A DNA stretch of 64,000 bases from contig CM059562.1 in assembly GCA_030386875.1 (NCBI GenBank), positions 68,446,201-68,510,200 of the forward strand. The letters are read 5' to 3'. Numbering within the stretch: the stretch's first letter is position 1; each line of letters begins with the position of its first letter. This DNA is from Morinoia aosen (taxonomy: Eukaryota; Arthropoda; Malacostraca; Amphipoda; Talitridae). Positions 43,780 to 56,101 of this stretch are shown here, piece after piece. The notes below the pieces were generated by a model, which did no database searches, had not been told where the DNA came from, and saw only the letters and a list, made by a program, of their open reading frames with translations. The translations under genes were made by a program, and so were the position numbers.

Positions 43780-44125
43780 CGTTTTTAAGGAAATTACCAC
43801 TCCCAAGGGGAAAATGTGAAGTCCACAGCTGGCAGTTAAATCTTCTCTTTGTTGAAAAAAGTTTTTTTTGTTTCGTTAAGTAGTATTTTTTTTGCGTTAA
43901 CTGGTGATTTTTTCAGCACCTCTAACTTTCTTTTTCAATTTTTACATCGCTTCTAAGCCTACCATCGTAACTCGTTTTTTTCTGTGCACACTAGATCTTC
44001 AGTGAGAACACACTTTGCGCGTAGATTCCGTATTTATTCAACTCCAGATTAAGTGGTGCTTTTATCCTTCCTCTCTTTGGAACGCCTGTCTTGCGGTTAG
44101 GGAACCTTAAACTTTTATCTAATTA
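43780..44125 (+). mobile_element. Family A SINE-like repeat
   Basis: AAATTACCACTCCCAAGGGG, AAAATGTGAAGTCC, TTTTTCAGCACCTCTAAC, TTAAGTGGTGC and CTTGCGGTTAGGGAACC; no pentamer tail. Confidence 0.75.
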
Positions 44126-45043
44126 CACAATCTTAGGAAATGAAAAAAAAACTTACGCAAACCATAATCTAGGTTGTACTTTGATTCGTTGGGTCAGTAG
44201 TTGAATTGATGGGCAAGAAATGTCTCAAAAACATTTAGTTTAAAAACGTATAGCTTTGGCTTATCCTCAATTACGACACCTGCTCGCGCTTGAAGAACAC
44301 ATTAATGAAGAACACATTAATGAAGAACACTTATTTACGATCTCGTGAAAAAAATACCTTGGCTTAGTCACAATCAATTCATATCAAATACTTTCATCAC
44401 GTCTAATTGGAGATACTTCACTAGCTTGCTCGAAATTTTCTCATGATTCTTCAACAACTTCCCGTCTTCAGCGCAAATTTGCCGATTTCTGAATGAAACC
44501 TTGTGACGTAATTCGACCATTATTACAGAAGAAACTCGAATTTTTTTAACCTCTATTGGTTAGATAATATTGATAAAAGTAATTTTTAATCTCCTTGTGC
44601 AATTCTCGTTATATTGGGGAGATTGGCGACACCATCCGTATCCGCTTTTCTTGTATAGCTAAAAAATTTTCCGGTCACTTATATTTCATATTTTAGATAA
44701 GTTGAGGCAGATCTTCGTCGTGGAAAACTGACTTCGGGAACTCACTGATACGAGATAATTGTGGCTGACCCCCCGGGCAAACTGCAGTTTGTATTTTTTG
44801 CAGAAAACTTGTGTTTGGAGTAAATTTTTACTAAGATGTTCATTCGAATCTCTATTTTCATTCTCGTGGATATAATATAATTGTGTCCAACGCCTGCGCA
44901 CACCGCAGTATTTCTTGCTGAAGGCTTGTGAGTTTATAGTTTATAGGGCCTGAGATGTTTGTTTGATTCTCTATTTTTTTCTCGGAAAGTATGACGTCTT
45001 ACACAGCTACAAGCAAGGAGACTTTGATGTTCTCGATGTTAAC
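44126..45043. other. Intergenic; diverged tandem duplication
   Basis: GAAGAACACATTAAT occurs 2.5 times at 44295-44335. A diverged ~130-bp duplication covers about 44770-44980 (CTTGTG..AGATGTTCATTCGAATCTCTATTTT and GAGATGTTTGTTTGATTCTCTATTTT). Confidence 0.5.
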
Positions 45044-45047
45044 ACGT

Positions 45048-45236
45048 TGTTAGTGATGTGAGGCGCTGGTGTACACAAAAGGAATTTTCAACCGACCAGT
45101 AGTCACAAACTCAATCTTTATAAAGCTAAACGCACTAAAGCGTAAGCAAAGCTAAACGTAGGCACGATATAGTCAATGTTTTCTATTTTCAATATTGTTC
45201 ATCACAATTGACTTAAATCTTTTAACCGTCGAAGTT
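45048..45236. mobile_element. Family B-like MITE, partial
   Basis: Begins TTAACACGTTGTTAGTGATG, with GAATTTTC, CGACCAGTAGTCACAAACTC and ATCACAATTGACTTAAAT. Its right end may be the AACTTCAATACAACCGATCGCGGTCAACG block at 45785-45820, displaced by the intervening family A copy. Confidence 0.5.
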
Positions 45237-45444
45237 GATTTCGAAATCTACTTTCATGAACAGATTTAATATATTTTCCTTCCTTGTGAAATTTGTGCCC
45301 TACTCTTTTCTTCGAAGTTCATTGTCAAGTGGCAGTTATTTCCTCGTTGTGATGTCGGTGACTTCATGATGCCGGTGCCAGTTTAATGATGGTGGTTGTG
45401 ATAACAATTTGAGCGTAAAATGCGGAGATTGAATGATTAAATCT

Positions 45445-45752
45445 CCCAGGGGGACTATGTGAGGGCCTGAGCTAAAGGTTAGGTAGGCTTCCTTTTTGTT
45501 GTAATAAAATAGGTTTTTGTTTTGTTACGGACCATCTTTTTTTCGGTTCACTGCTGTCCTGTTTTTCAGCACCTACTACTTCTTCAACTTTTTTCTTGTT
45601 TCATGAACTTCTTTATTAGCTTTCTGTTTCTGTGCACTTTGTGCATAGATTCCGCGTTCCCTCAACTCCATACTAAATGGTGCCTTCCTCTTTGCTCTCT
45701 TGGAACATCGTTGTCGTGGTTAAGGGAGGCTAAAACTTTCTTATATAATAAT
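45445..45752 (+). mobile_element. Family A SINE-like repeat, AATAATAATT-tailed subtype
   Basis: CTCCCAGGGGGACTATGTGAGGGCC, GGTTAGGTAGGC and all later blocks, ending CTTATATAATAATAATT instead of TAATC pentamers. The copy at 54588 shares this tail. Confidence 0.85.
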
Positions 45753-45822
45753 AATTGAATGAATAAATTTCGGTTGAAAATTGAACTTCAATACAACCGA
45801 TCGCGGTCAACGAGTCAAGCCG

Positions 45823-46537
45823 GCCGCTTCATCCATCAAGCACATCGTCTGCTTGAGATATTTTCCCCACTTACAGCCTTGCTGGCCTTGCATTATCTAG
45901 TTTGCTGAACATCTGCTGTATTTGAGCCATTATGACTCAATCTGCATCGCCTATCCTCACTTTAATACCCTGAATAGACGCCTTAACTTCTCTCGGCCGC
46001 AGAAACCACGTCTGTCGCTGCTAAAGGCGATTGAACCTGCCTCTCCTTTCCGACGACCTGCTGTGCTTGTCGTAGATTTGAGTGCTTAATACACCGTTAA
46101 ATTATAAAATCTTCTATTCACTGGCTTGCGTAGAGCAAATTAAGCACGAGAGCATCAAGGGTTCCTTCGACCGCTCTGGTAATATCGCATGCATCGAGCT
46201 GCCACGCTGGTGCAGACGTGAATGTCAAAGGATTTTGATTAGTAATACTTGGAAATATCATACCCTCAACTCTTGCTGCAAATCGGAAACCTTACCTTTG
46301 CCGCGCCCATCTTGCTAGCTTGTCAAAATCTTGTTTTCCGACTCAGCGTGTCGTACTAGCACTAATAAAAGCGCCCTTTCTCGCGAACTTTTTTTCAGTC
46401 ATTTTCATGGCTATTATAATACCTACTCGTATGTGTGTTTATCAACTAAGGATCCTTATGTTAGGATTTTTTTAAAACCAATGTTGTACATTTCGTGTAT
46501 CAACCTTGTTGGCGAAAAACTGGTTTTCTTTTCCTCT
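45823..46537. other. Intergenic, no gene recognised
   Basis: Frames of 71-78 codons are unrecognised. Confidence 0.45.
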
Positions 46538-46756
46538 TTATTGTAATTCTTTCTTTTTCTTTCATTCTTTCTTCTTTCTTTTTTTCCTTTTTTTCTTTCT
46601 TTTTTTCTTTCATTTTTTCTTTCTTTTTTTCTTTCTTTTTTTCTTTCTTTTTTTTCTTTCTTTTTTTCTTTCTTTTTTTTCTTTCTTTTTTTCTTTCTTT
46701 TTTTCTTTCTTTTTTTCTTTCTTTTTTTCTTTCTTTCTTTCTTTCTTCTTCTTTCT
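46538..46756. repeat. (TTTC)n/(CTTTTTTT)n pyrimidine microsatellite
   Basis: About 220 bp of almost pure T and C on the plus strand in TTTC and TTTTTTTCTTTC arrangements. Open frames on both strands are compositional. Confidence 0.97.
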
Positions 46757-47460
46757 TATTTCTCTTCAAATGTGCTCCGTCCCGAGCCGGAATTGGACCT
46801 TGAAATGTCAATGTGTTTCAGTCGACAAAAGAATTTCGAGGCTAAGGATTTAACAAGGACGAGTGTGGTTCGATTACAGTATACGTGTTTCACTGACCAG
46901 TGCACTTTCGAAAGAATTTCCACATTCGCGTGAGTATTTTCTAAGTGAACTGCATTCTTCGGTATTTAATTTTTTTATTTCCGCAAAAATGCATGCCAAA
47001 ATTAGCACTACAAAGAGTTCTAACATAAACGAACCTTGATGTTCGGCGTTGTTGAAGCTCTCTTTGACAGCAATGATGCTCAAACCAACATTCATTTACC
47101 ACTGAAGCACGTTAGTCTCAAGTATTACCAACGATATCATTGCTCTTATACAAATAATTATAATCTTTGTAGCTACTTTTCTTTCCGGGAATATAGCCTA
47201 TGGACTCGAGTAACTGATCTCTCTAAAATGAAGCAACACTCTGGGAACTACGTACCAGTCTTGCATGCTAACGAGACTCCGCAGTTCTTTTCCTACTGAT
47301 CACTTTGTCATGAACTAACCAATTTTATTTTTTATTTTTTCAGACTTACTGAAAATGGAGCTGGTCTCCGAAACGTTTAAAATTGACTAATTTCGATATT
47401 TTGAATTTAGCTTCGTTTATTCTATTAAATATCCGTGCTGTATTCTTCGTCTTTAAATTC
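46757..47460. other. Intergenic, nothing recognised
   Basis: No repeats or coding signals supported. Confidence 0.45.
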
Positions 47461-47689
47461 TTGATACTTTGACTGCGACGTGCGCCACCGGTGGTACATG
47501 GAGGTAATTTTCACAATGCTGCTGATCGACCAGTAGTCGCAAATTCAATTTTCATAAATACTTAATCGAAGCTAAATGAAGGTACGATCCAGTTTATATT
47601 TGTTTTTTTCAAAATAGTTTACTGCAAATGACTTTAAATATTAGTTTGGTGTTGAACTCAATATTTAGTAGTCGCAGTCAAAGTGTTAA
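47461..47689. mobile_element. Family B TTAA-type MITE
   Basis: ACTTTGACTGCGACG at the left and GTCGCAGTCAAAGTGTTAA at the right; left TTAA mutated to TTGA. CCACCGGTGG near the left end. Orientation opposite to the 21959 copy. Confidence 0.9.
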
Positions 47690-47799
47690 TGATAGTCCGA
47701 CTAAGGATTGTTAATTTTACGGAATCCGTAACGAAAGTATCAGTCAAGAGTTTACTAATGATGTCTTCCCACTCCTTAATTTTACCATGGCACGCTCCG

Positions 47800-48064
47800 T
47801 GAAATTACCGTCAAATCTACGATAATGAATGGAGCCATGTGGAAATTGATGGTAATGCTTTGTAATTAATGGATATGTTTGGAAATGTGTTTAAATATTA
47901 TATTCGATGAACGACGCCAATATTTAGCAATTAATGGAAATATTTAGTAATTGATGGAAATATTCGGTAATTCACGGAAATATTCGGTAATAGACGGAAT
48001 GTTCAATGACTAACGGAAATATGTAGAAATAGACAGATATATTTGGTAACTGACAGAAATTCCA
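47800..48064 (+). repeat. Degenerate left edge of the 20-bp satellite
   Basis: Irregular GGAAATATTTGGTAATTGAT-like units increasing in regularity to the right, interrupted by the family A copy at 48066. Confidence 0.7.
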
Positions 48065-48065
48065 A

Positions 48066-48292
48066 TCTTTTTTTCGGTTCACTGCTGTCCTGCTTTTCAG
48101 CACCTACTACTTTCTTCTTCTACTTTTATCTCGTTTCATGAACTCCTTTCTTCGCTTACTGTTTTTATACACCTTGTGCCCTTGTGTTTTTATTCCACCT
48201 GCCCCTAATTCCATACTAAATGGTGCTTTCATCCTTCCTCTCTTTGAACATCTTTGCTGTGGTTAAGCGAGGCAAAAATTTTCCAATAATAA
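48066..48292 (+). mobile_element. Family A SINE-like repeat, 5'-truncated, inside satellite
   Basis: Starts at the TTTTTTCGGTTCACTGCTGTCC block and ends AGCGAGGCAAAAATTTTCCAATAATAAATC. Satellite units lie on both sides, so it inserted into the array. Confidence 0.82.
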
Positions 48293-48300
48293 ATCAACTG

Positions 48301-49680
48301 ACGGAAATATTCGGTAACTGACAGAAACCTTCGGTCGGTAACTGACAGAAGTTTTGGGTAACTGACAGAAGTTTTGGGTAACTGATGGAAGTTTTGGGCA
48401 ACTGATGGAAATTTTGGGTAACTGATGGAAATTTTGGGTAACTGATGGAAATTTTGGGTAACTGATGGAAATTTTGGGTAACTGATGGAAATTTTGGGTA
48501 ACTGATGGAAGTTTTGGGTAACTGATGGAAGTTTTGGGTAACTGACGGAAATTTTGGGTAATTGACGGAAATTTTGGGTAACTGACGGAAATTTTGGGTA
48601 ACTGACGGAAATTTTGGGTAACTGACGGAAATTTTGGGTAACTGACGGAAATTTTGGGTAACTGACGGAAATTTTGGGTAACTGACGGAAATTTTGGGTA
48701 ACTGACGGAAATTTTGGGTAACTGACGGAAATTTTGGGTACCTGACGGAAATTTTGGGTACCTGACGGAAATTTTGGGTACCTGACGAAATTTTGGGTAC
48801 CTGACGAAATTTTGGGTACCTGACGAAATTTTGGGTAACTGACGGAAATTTTGGGTAACTGACGGAAATTTTGGGTAACTGACGGAAATTTTGGGTAACT
48901 GACGGGAATTTTGGGTAACTGACGGGAATTTTGGGTAACCGACGGGAATTTTGGGTAACCGACGGGAATTTTGGGTAACCGACGGGAATTTTGGGTAACC
49001 GACGGGAATTTTGGGTAACCGACGGGAATTTTGGGTAACCGACGGGAATTTTGGGTAACCGACGGGAATTTTGGGTAACCGACGGGAATTTTGGGTAACC
49101 GACGGGAATTTTGGGTAACCGACGGGAATTTTGGGTAACCGACGGGAATTTTGGGTAACCGACGGGAATTTTGGGTAACCGACGGGAATTTTGGGTAACC
49201 GACGGGAATTTTGGGTAACCGACGGGAATTTTGGGTAACCGACGGGAATTTTGGGTAACCGACGGGAATTTTGGGTAACCGACGGAAATTTTGGGTAACC
49301 GACGGGAATTTTGGGTAACCGACGGGAATTTTGGGTAACCGACGGGAATTTTGGGTAACCGACGGGAATTTTGGGTAACCGACGGGAATTTTGGGTAACC
49401 GACGGGAATTTTGGGTAACCGACGGGAATTTTGGGTAACCGACGGGAATTTTGGGTAACCGACGGGAATTTTGGGTAACCGACGGAAATTTTGGGTAACT
49501 GACGGAAATTTTGGGTAACTGACGGAAATTTTGGGTAACTGACGGAAATTTTGGGTAACTGACGGAAATTTTGGGTAACTGACGGAAATTTTGGGTAACT
49601 GACGGAAATTTTGGGTAACTGACGGAAATTTTGGGTAACTGACGGAAATTTTGGGTAACTGACGGAAATATTCGGTAATT
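48301..49680. repeat. 20-bp satellite, AACTGACGGAAATTTTGGGT class, ~69 units
   Basis: Units form blocks of local variants: GATGG (48381-48540), GACGG (48541-48720), a CCTGACG block with three 19-bp units (48780-48835), a long GGTAACCGACGGGAA block (48935-49480), then GACGG again. One unit with GACGGAAA sits inside the GACGGGAA block. All minus frames are open because the unit lacks stops; the 808, 558 and 224 residue frames are artefacts. Confidence 0.97.
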
Positions 49681-50496
49681 GACAGAAATATGTGTTGATT
49701 GAATGAAACGTTTTGTCGTTGAATGAAACGTTTGGTCGTTGAATGAAACGTTTGGTCGTTGAATGAAACGTTTGGTCGTTGAATGAAACGTTTGGTCGTT
49801 GAAGTAAACGTTTGGTCGTTGAAGTAAACGTTTGGTCGTTGAAGTAAACGTTTGGTCGTTGAAGTAAACGTTTGGTCGTTGAATGAAACGTTTGGTCGTT
49901 GAATGAAACGTTTGGTCGTTGAATGAAACGTTTGGTCATTGAATGAAACGTTTGGTCGTTGAATGAAACGTTTGGTCGTTGAATGAAACGTTTGGTCGTT
50001 GAATGAAACGTTTGGTCGTTGAATGAAACGTTTGGTCGTTGAATGAAACGTTTGGTCGTTGAATGAAACGTTTGGTCGTTGAATGAAACGTTTGGTCGTT
50101 GAATGAAACGTTTGGTCGTTGAAGTAAACGTTTGGTCGTTGAAGTAAACGTTTGGTCGTTGAAGTAAACGTTTGGTCGTTGAAGTAAACGTTTGGTCGTT
50201 GAAGTAAACGTTTGGTCGTTGAAGTAAACGTTTGGTCGTTGAAGTAAACGTTTGGTCGTTGAAGTAAACGTTTGGTCGTTGAAGTAAACGTTTGGTCGTT
50301 GAAGTAAACGTTTGGTCGTTGAAGTAAACGTTTGGTCGTTGAAGTAAACGTTTGGTCGTTGAAGTAAACGTTTGGTCGTTGAAGTAAACGTTTGGTCGTT
50401 GAAGTAAACGTTTGGTCGTTGAAGTAAACGTTTGGTCGTTGAAGTAAACGTTTGGTCGTTGAATGAAACGTTTGGTCGTTGAAGTAAACGTTTGAA
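49681..50496. repeat. 20-bp satellite, GTTGAATGAAACGTTTGGTC class, ~41 units
   Basis: Continues the preceding satellite in exact 20-bp register through two intermediate units at 49661-49700. Blocks of GAATGA and GAAGTA variants alternate (for example GAAGTA at 50121-50460). Confidence 0.97.
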
Positions 50497-50869
50497 ACCT
50501 GACAAATTTCTTGCGTAGTTGGCGGATGTATCATCCGTAGGGACATCTGATGCCCTGAGTGATGATGCTCGACGCTCTCGGTGCTCGGTGGATGTACCGT
50601 TAAAGTGCATGATTGGTGAGTGAAACTCGAGAAAACGCTTTGGTTCTCATTGAGTCGTGTTTTATAATTGTTCTTCCGTTTGTTGAATTTCCTTTTATTA
50701 CAATGAATAACGCTCATCATATTTCTTCTCCGTTTATGCAGGAGTCATTTTAGTCGTGGTTAATTTTGTTGCTTGTTGTGTGTTTTTCTTATCTATGAAC
50801 TTTGATTCGTTTTTCAGTTGCTGTAGCCTGTAGCTTCTGATTTCGACACTAAATTCGTCTTTGATTGTT
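50497..50869. other. Intergenic, nothing recognised
   Basis: Unique sequence between the satellite and the triplet-rich tract. Confidence 0.45.
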
Positions 50870-51065
50870 GTAGCAGCATTGTTGATTGCTGTTGTTGTTG
50901 CCGCCGCTGTTGCTGTTGTTGCCACTGTTGGCGCTGTGCGCGATAGCTGCTATTACTGCGCAAGTGCTGTTCTTTGTTGCAGCTGATGTTGCTCCAGCTA
51001 GCTGTTTGCTGGTACTGTAGGCACGTGTTGTTGCTCCATTGATGCTGATGTCGCCGCTGCAAGTG
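50870..51065. repeat. Degenerate GTT/GCT triplet-rich tract
   Basis: Imperfect GTTGCTGTTGTTGCC-type triplets giving Gln/Asn/Ser/Thr-rich frames on the minus strand. No sign of a gene around them. Confidence 0.7.
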
Positions 51066-54000
51066 CTATAGTTCATTGCACTTAATATCGCCGCTGTATG
51101 TGCTGTAGTTATACTTCATTGAATATTTACTACGTTTAATATCTTCGCTGCAAGCACCGTAGATGCATTAGATGTCGCCGCAACATGTCCTACACACATG
51201 CAGCTGCAGGATCGCAGGCACGGCCCCACGCACGTCAAATCTCTCCTTGAGATCTCAGCTCGGTTACTCATGAAGCAAATTAATGGATATTTTTTTACGC
51301 CCCGGCGCCACCTGAGCCGACGCTTGCGTCGGGCGATGATGCGAAGCTCGGAGTCTGAATTAAGCTCACGTGCGACGTTGCATCTATGAACTGTTGCGTC
51401 CTATTCATGCTAGAGCATAGGTATTGGTGGTGCTTATATTTGTCATTCGGTCATTGAGCATTCATACTGTTACGGTGACTCGTTCACTCACTCTGTTCTT
51501 CACTCGCGTGAGGTGCTGCTCTCTCTGAATCTTATCACTGATCGACACACGACACCAATGGGAGGAGTGTAAACACGCTCTTCTGAACTTGAAGCTCTTC
51601 ACCACCTAAGGGCAGCGGTCGCATGGAGTTGTCCTGTCCTGTGTTCTGGGGACTTGGAGGCCCTTGTGTTCACGGGGAATTTCCAGCCGCATTTTTAAGC
51701 AATTCAATTTCATCGTGACAGATCAGCTTGCACTGCATTTTTAAACGATTCAATTCCATCGTAAAAGGGCAGCTCCCAATGAAGTTTATTCCTAAGTTAA
51801 CTAAATTGCGCTACGTGCCCTTACTTCTGGAGCAAAAATCTACAGATTTTTATTTTCGCTTTTACACGAAAACTGTACAGCACGTAAATGCTTCAGCGTA
51901 GCGTTCCCAAGTCCACTTTGAAGCACTTATGGTTCGTTGCTATGACATTTTCCGGTATAGCTTTTCCTGATTGGCTTAATTATTTTTGACAAACTAAAAC
52001 ATGAATTCAGAAGTTTGGTTTCTGATCGGCATAAATTCTTGAACAGAATTTAAACGCAAGCATTTGTTTGGCAATTATATAATCGTTGAAGCTATTTTAG
52101 AAGTCGTGCCCCTAAGTTCTAAACTCTTTATTTTAGATGCCTAACCTCTGAATAGTAAGCTTTAACTTTTTTTTATGTCTGTGCCCGTAGCTAACAATTT
52201 TTTATCGTATATTAAATATATTCAATCTTATTCTCGGATAATTTACGTACAATTTTTTTTTCGATTGCCTTGGCAATTTACGAAAAACTCTGGAAACTCC
52301 TGGAGTTTTAAAAAATTCTCAAGCTTACTGTAGGTAGACCTCCGTACTCTTGTAGCCGCAGCAAAAACGATGTATATATATCGTGTAAAAAATATCTTGC
52401 CCTTAACCCTTTACTGAAATATTACCGCCCTTAACTCCTTACCGGATTATATTGTTTTAAAGTAGTGTTTGAGTTCAGTACGCCATCAACCACCCATTGG
52501 TTTTGTTGTTTCGGTTCAAGTATAATTTTTAACTTTGGTTTTGAATACCCACTTGCGAGAATTATGTGCTCAATTGAGTTAACCACTCAAGTCCTGAGCG
52601 ATATGTGGCGAGGGAAGTAAAAAATGCTTTGAAAATTTGTGACAAGAGACCTTCAGTTCCTTCGTTCAAGGTTAAAAAGCTCTAATTGGGTTGTGTGAAG
52701 ATGTGTTTATAAAGCGAGGCTTGGCAGAGACCAAGTTCCGTGAGCATGTGTGTGACATCAAGTTCGGGCCACGTCAAGTCTGCAAAAGCATATTAAGTGC
52801 TGGCCGGGTGCGGGCCAGTCCAGCATTCTGAACTCTATTGGCCTGAGTTGCTAAGTGCGTTAATTAAGTGAGCACGACTCGTTAGAATATCAGAAAATGA
52901 GTCTCAGTCGCACAAAAAACTGTTGCACTGTTTCTAGTTGGATAAAACACTTTTTTAAATTTTTCTTTTGCCTGTGGGATTTAAAAATTTCTACATGAAG
53001 TTAGTGCTATCGGTGAGCTATCATAATATTAAAAGGTTTTTACCTAGGTTCATATTCATATGCATTACCAATCTTAGAACAACTTAACTAAGAAAATGCA
53101 TTTTATGTTTTTGTTTCAATTATTGGTTCGACAATTACCCATGGGTATTTTAACACCCATGTATTATCAGTTAAGGATCTTAATGTTAAAAAAACAGTAA
53201 TGTCTATTGAATCATATTTATCAGAATTGAACTGGTTTTCTTTATTTTTCTTTCTTGGAGTCTACCGATACCATGCATTATTCATTTGTAGGGAGCTGTA
53301 GTATAAAAGAATAGGAGGCTTTTTCCACGTGTAGAACTATCCTCACGCGCCGTGCAGCATTCCGGGAATACCTTCAAACGTAAGAACATTCTCCTACGTA
53401 GGACCATGCTCACAAATGCAACCTTCCTAAATTTTTTTTCTTTTTTTTTTCATTTATATTCTTTCTTCAAGGAGGATGCTAAGACAAACCATCCCCTGAT
53501 GGCGTGGTGTACCCTTGAAGGGACAGGGCCCGGCCTCTGCTCAAGACACGATCGTGGCACGCAATTAAAGATGCCTACTCTGAAACTTCCTGGTATGCTT
53601 GCCTGTTCAGGGCCAGGATTTAAAACAATTTATGCTATCGGAACAGCACAGCATGGTAGCGCTGAGCTCTTTTAAGCTGCCTCAATTTGAACAATTTAAA
53701 GAATTTTAACAATTTATTTACCACAAGCGATTCTGCAGCAGATTGTTTCTTAGGAAAAGTAACTTACAGCACGTGCAAAAGTCAAGTCTACGTGGAGAGG
53801 GCACGTACGCTGTAGGCTGTATCTCTACGACGATGGAAATTGTTTTAATTTTTTTTTCAGGAAGTGATGTAGAATCTTTCTTGCGGTCCTGGCGTTAGGA
53901 GGGACTTCTCAAAACGAGTTTGACAGGTTGGAGTTGCCTTGGTTTTAGTTCGTGTGTCATCAAGCTTGTCACGTTAGTCATGCACGAGTCTGGCATTCAC

Positions 54001-54162
54001 AGAAGAGTTTTGACTCATTGGAAGAGTTCGTTGAATTCGTTGTCATTTGCGCTAATCTGGAAAGCGCGTAAATTCCTTGGTGTGCCAATGACGTCACCGT
54101 GGTGTCCTCGTGACGTCACCGTCGGACTGGACGCCGGAATCCTGGCATCTTACGCCTCTGAG
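51066..54162. other. Intergenic, no gene recognised
   Basis: About 3 kb with only short frames (107 codons at 53352, 63 at 51198). None resembles a known domain. Confidence 0.4.
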
Positions 54163-54530
54163 GGGAACATGACTATTGTCTCTATGGGAATTAGCATTAC
54201 CTGGGGGAAAATGTACAGTCCCGAGCTGAGAGTTACTTATGCCTTTTTTTGCTGAAAGAGAATAGGTTTTTGTCGTGTTAAGGACCATCTTTTCAGTTCG
54301 TTGCCGTCTTATTTTGCAGCATCTTCTAATTTCGGGTTTTATCTTGTTTCAGATACTTCATTCCTAACTCACTGTTTCCATGCGCTGGAGATATTGTGTG
54401 GAAACACACCTTGTGCATAGGTAAACCGTTCTCTTAACTCCATATTAAATGCTGACTTCCTACTTCCTCTCTTTAGAACCCCTTTGCTGCGGTTAGGGAG
54501 GCTTAAACTAACATTACTGCTTAATCTTTC
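54163..54530 (+). mobile_element. Family A SINE-like repeat
   Basis: CCTCTGAGGGGAACATGACT head, TCTATGGGAATTAGC, GTACAGTCCCGAGC, the middle blocks and GCTGCGGTTAGGGAGGCTTAAAC. Confidence 0.85.
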
Positions 54531-54587
54531 ATCATGTGAGTAATCATTTCATTAAATTTCACATTCACATTCTTTGAATTAGACCCC

Positions 54588-54945
54588 TCAGGGGGATACA
54601 GGTATTGTATCTATGGGAATTAGCGCTCCCAGGGGGGACTATGTGAGGGCCTCAGCTAAAGGTTAGGTAGGCTTCCTTTTGTTGAAATAGAATAGGTTTT
54701 GTTTTGTTACGGACCATCTTTTTTCGGTTCACTGCTGTCCTGTTTTTCAGCACCTACTACTTTCTTTTTCAACTTTTTCTTGTTTCATGAACTTCTTTCT
54801 TAGCTTCCTGTTTCTGTGCACCTTGTGCGTAGATTCCACGTTCCCTCAACTCCATACTAAATGGTGCCTTCCTCCTTCCTCTCTTAGAACATCTTTGTCG
54901 CGCAATTAAGGGAGGCTGAAACCTTCTTATATAATAATAATTCTT
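54588..54945 (+). mobile_element. Family A SINE-like repeat, full length (reference copy)
   Basis: Head CCCCTCAGGGGGATACAGGT, then TCTATGGGAATTAGCGCTCC, GGGCCTCAGCTAAAGGTTAG, GTAGGCTTCC, TTTTCGGTTCACTGCTGTCC, TTTTTCAGCACCTACTAC, GCACCTTGTGCGTAGATTCC, CTCCATACTAAATGGTGCC, CTTCCTCCTTCCTCTCTTAG, TTAAGGGAGGCTGAAACC and the tail ATAATAATAATT. There is no protein-coding capacity. TTAGCGCTCCCAG and GGTCCCGAG in the head are only loosely like tRNA promoter boxes A and B, so a tRNA origin is a guess. It lies 57 bp after the previous copy. Confidence 0.9.
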
Positions 54946-56101
54946 TGAATTAGAATAATTAGGGCTTCGATTGCAATTTTTATTATGAATTTGGTAGTTA
55001 TAAACACGCGCATTTAGAAAGTAATGTAGCTCACGAACGTAGTTTTTGCTTAGTTCTAAAAAGTTCAATTGTGACTGTGAATCGCTTTTGATTAACTTCC
55101 AAGTTTCTTTCAATTCAATTTTTCTTCTTTGAATTTTTAATTTGTTTTTTTTTATTTACATTCAAGTTTCTTTCAATTATAATTTTTTACCGTTAATTTG
55201 TGTAAGCTGTGGCATACGTTCAGGGTCACCGGCACTTTGTTAAACCAACTTTAAACGTAAAGTTAGGACCGTTAAAATGAACACTTCTTGCTCAATAGCT
55301 GTATGGTCGAAAATACTTCATTAGAATTACATGGAGTTAAAATTTAAAACATACTGGAAAAAATCATACTTTGCGAGTACCAGAGAGATGAAGTGTAGAA
55401 GTTAAGAAAGCATAACTAAATAACAACTCTAATTACTATGACCATAAGAAAATTTTTTAAAGTATCGGCCGCTTCGAAAACGATTAGTTGTGCCGTCCAA
55501 GTTTCTAAATTCATTAACAATATCATAAACTATAGACCGTGGCACGTTTAAGTGTTGAGATGGGTGTCTGATTGTGTAATTACGATTATATATTTTAATT
55601 GTTTGGATTGTACATCACTTGACTAGCATCTTTCTGCTCGCCTCGCCATGATGGATAGCAAAACTCTGAAGAATCCACTCTTGGAAAACGCCGGATGTAG
55701 CTAATATTTTGTCCTGTTTTTGCTAAGTTCTGATCATACGTTCTGAAAATACATTAAAGTCACATAAGTTATGATTTTGTTACCAATAGCTAAAAGGGGG
55801 GTGAAGAATCTTAAAACGATTTATAACATTTTTCGGTTACTGTCTGTTTCTGTTGTTTTGGAGATTTTGCATGACTTTACACGTGAATTCTTAAAAACTT
55901 ATGTACACGCATATGATCACATTATGTATCTTGTCCTTGAATTCCATTGTGTTATTTTTCTTCTTATTCATTAAATACGAAAAATAAAATAATTAGAGTT
56001 GTCCGGAGACATTCTGACAACACTGTATGTGTATGCTTATAACAACGTTCGTAAGTTACGTTAATTTTAACAGTTACTTGTGTTACAGATTTCATTCCAG
56101 A
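54946..56101. other. Upstream region of the receptor gene, no exon identified
   Basis: A TTGTGTTACAG acceptor-like site ends at 56088, 13 bp before the start codon, suggesting an upstream non-coding exon I cannot locate. Confidence 0.4.

Noticed and set aside
46500..46853. Poly-Phe and poly-Lys frames
   Set aside because: Translation of a TTTC microsatellite.
48263..50720. Open frames of 808, 558 and 224 codons on the minus strand
   Set aside because: They consist of a 20-bp satellite whose unit has no stop; several frames are open at once and no non-repeat domain is attached.
56027..56101. Upstream ATG of the receptor exon at 56027
   Set aside because: It adds residues before a complete signal peptide and crosses an acceptor-like CAG, so it is more likely non-coding.
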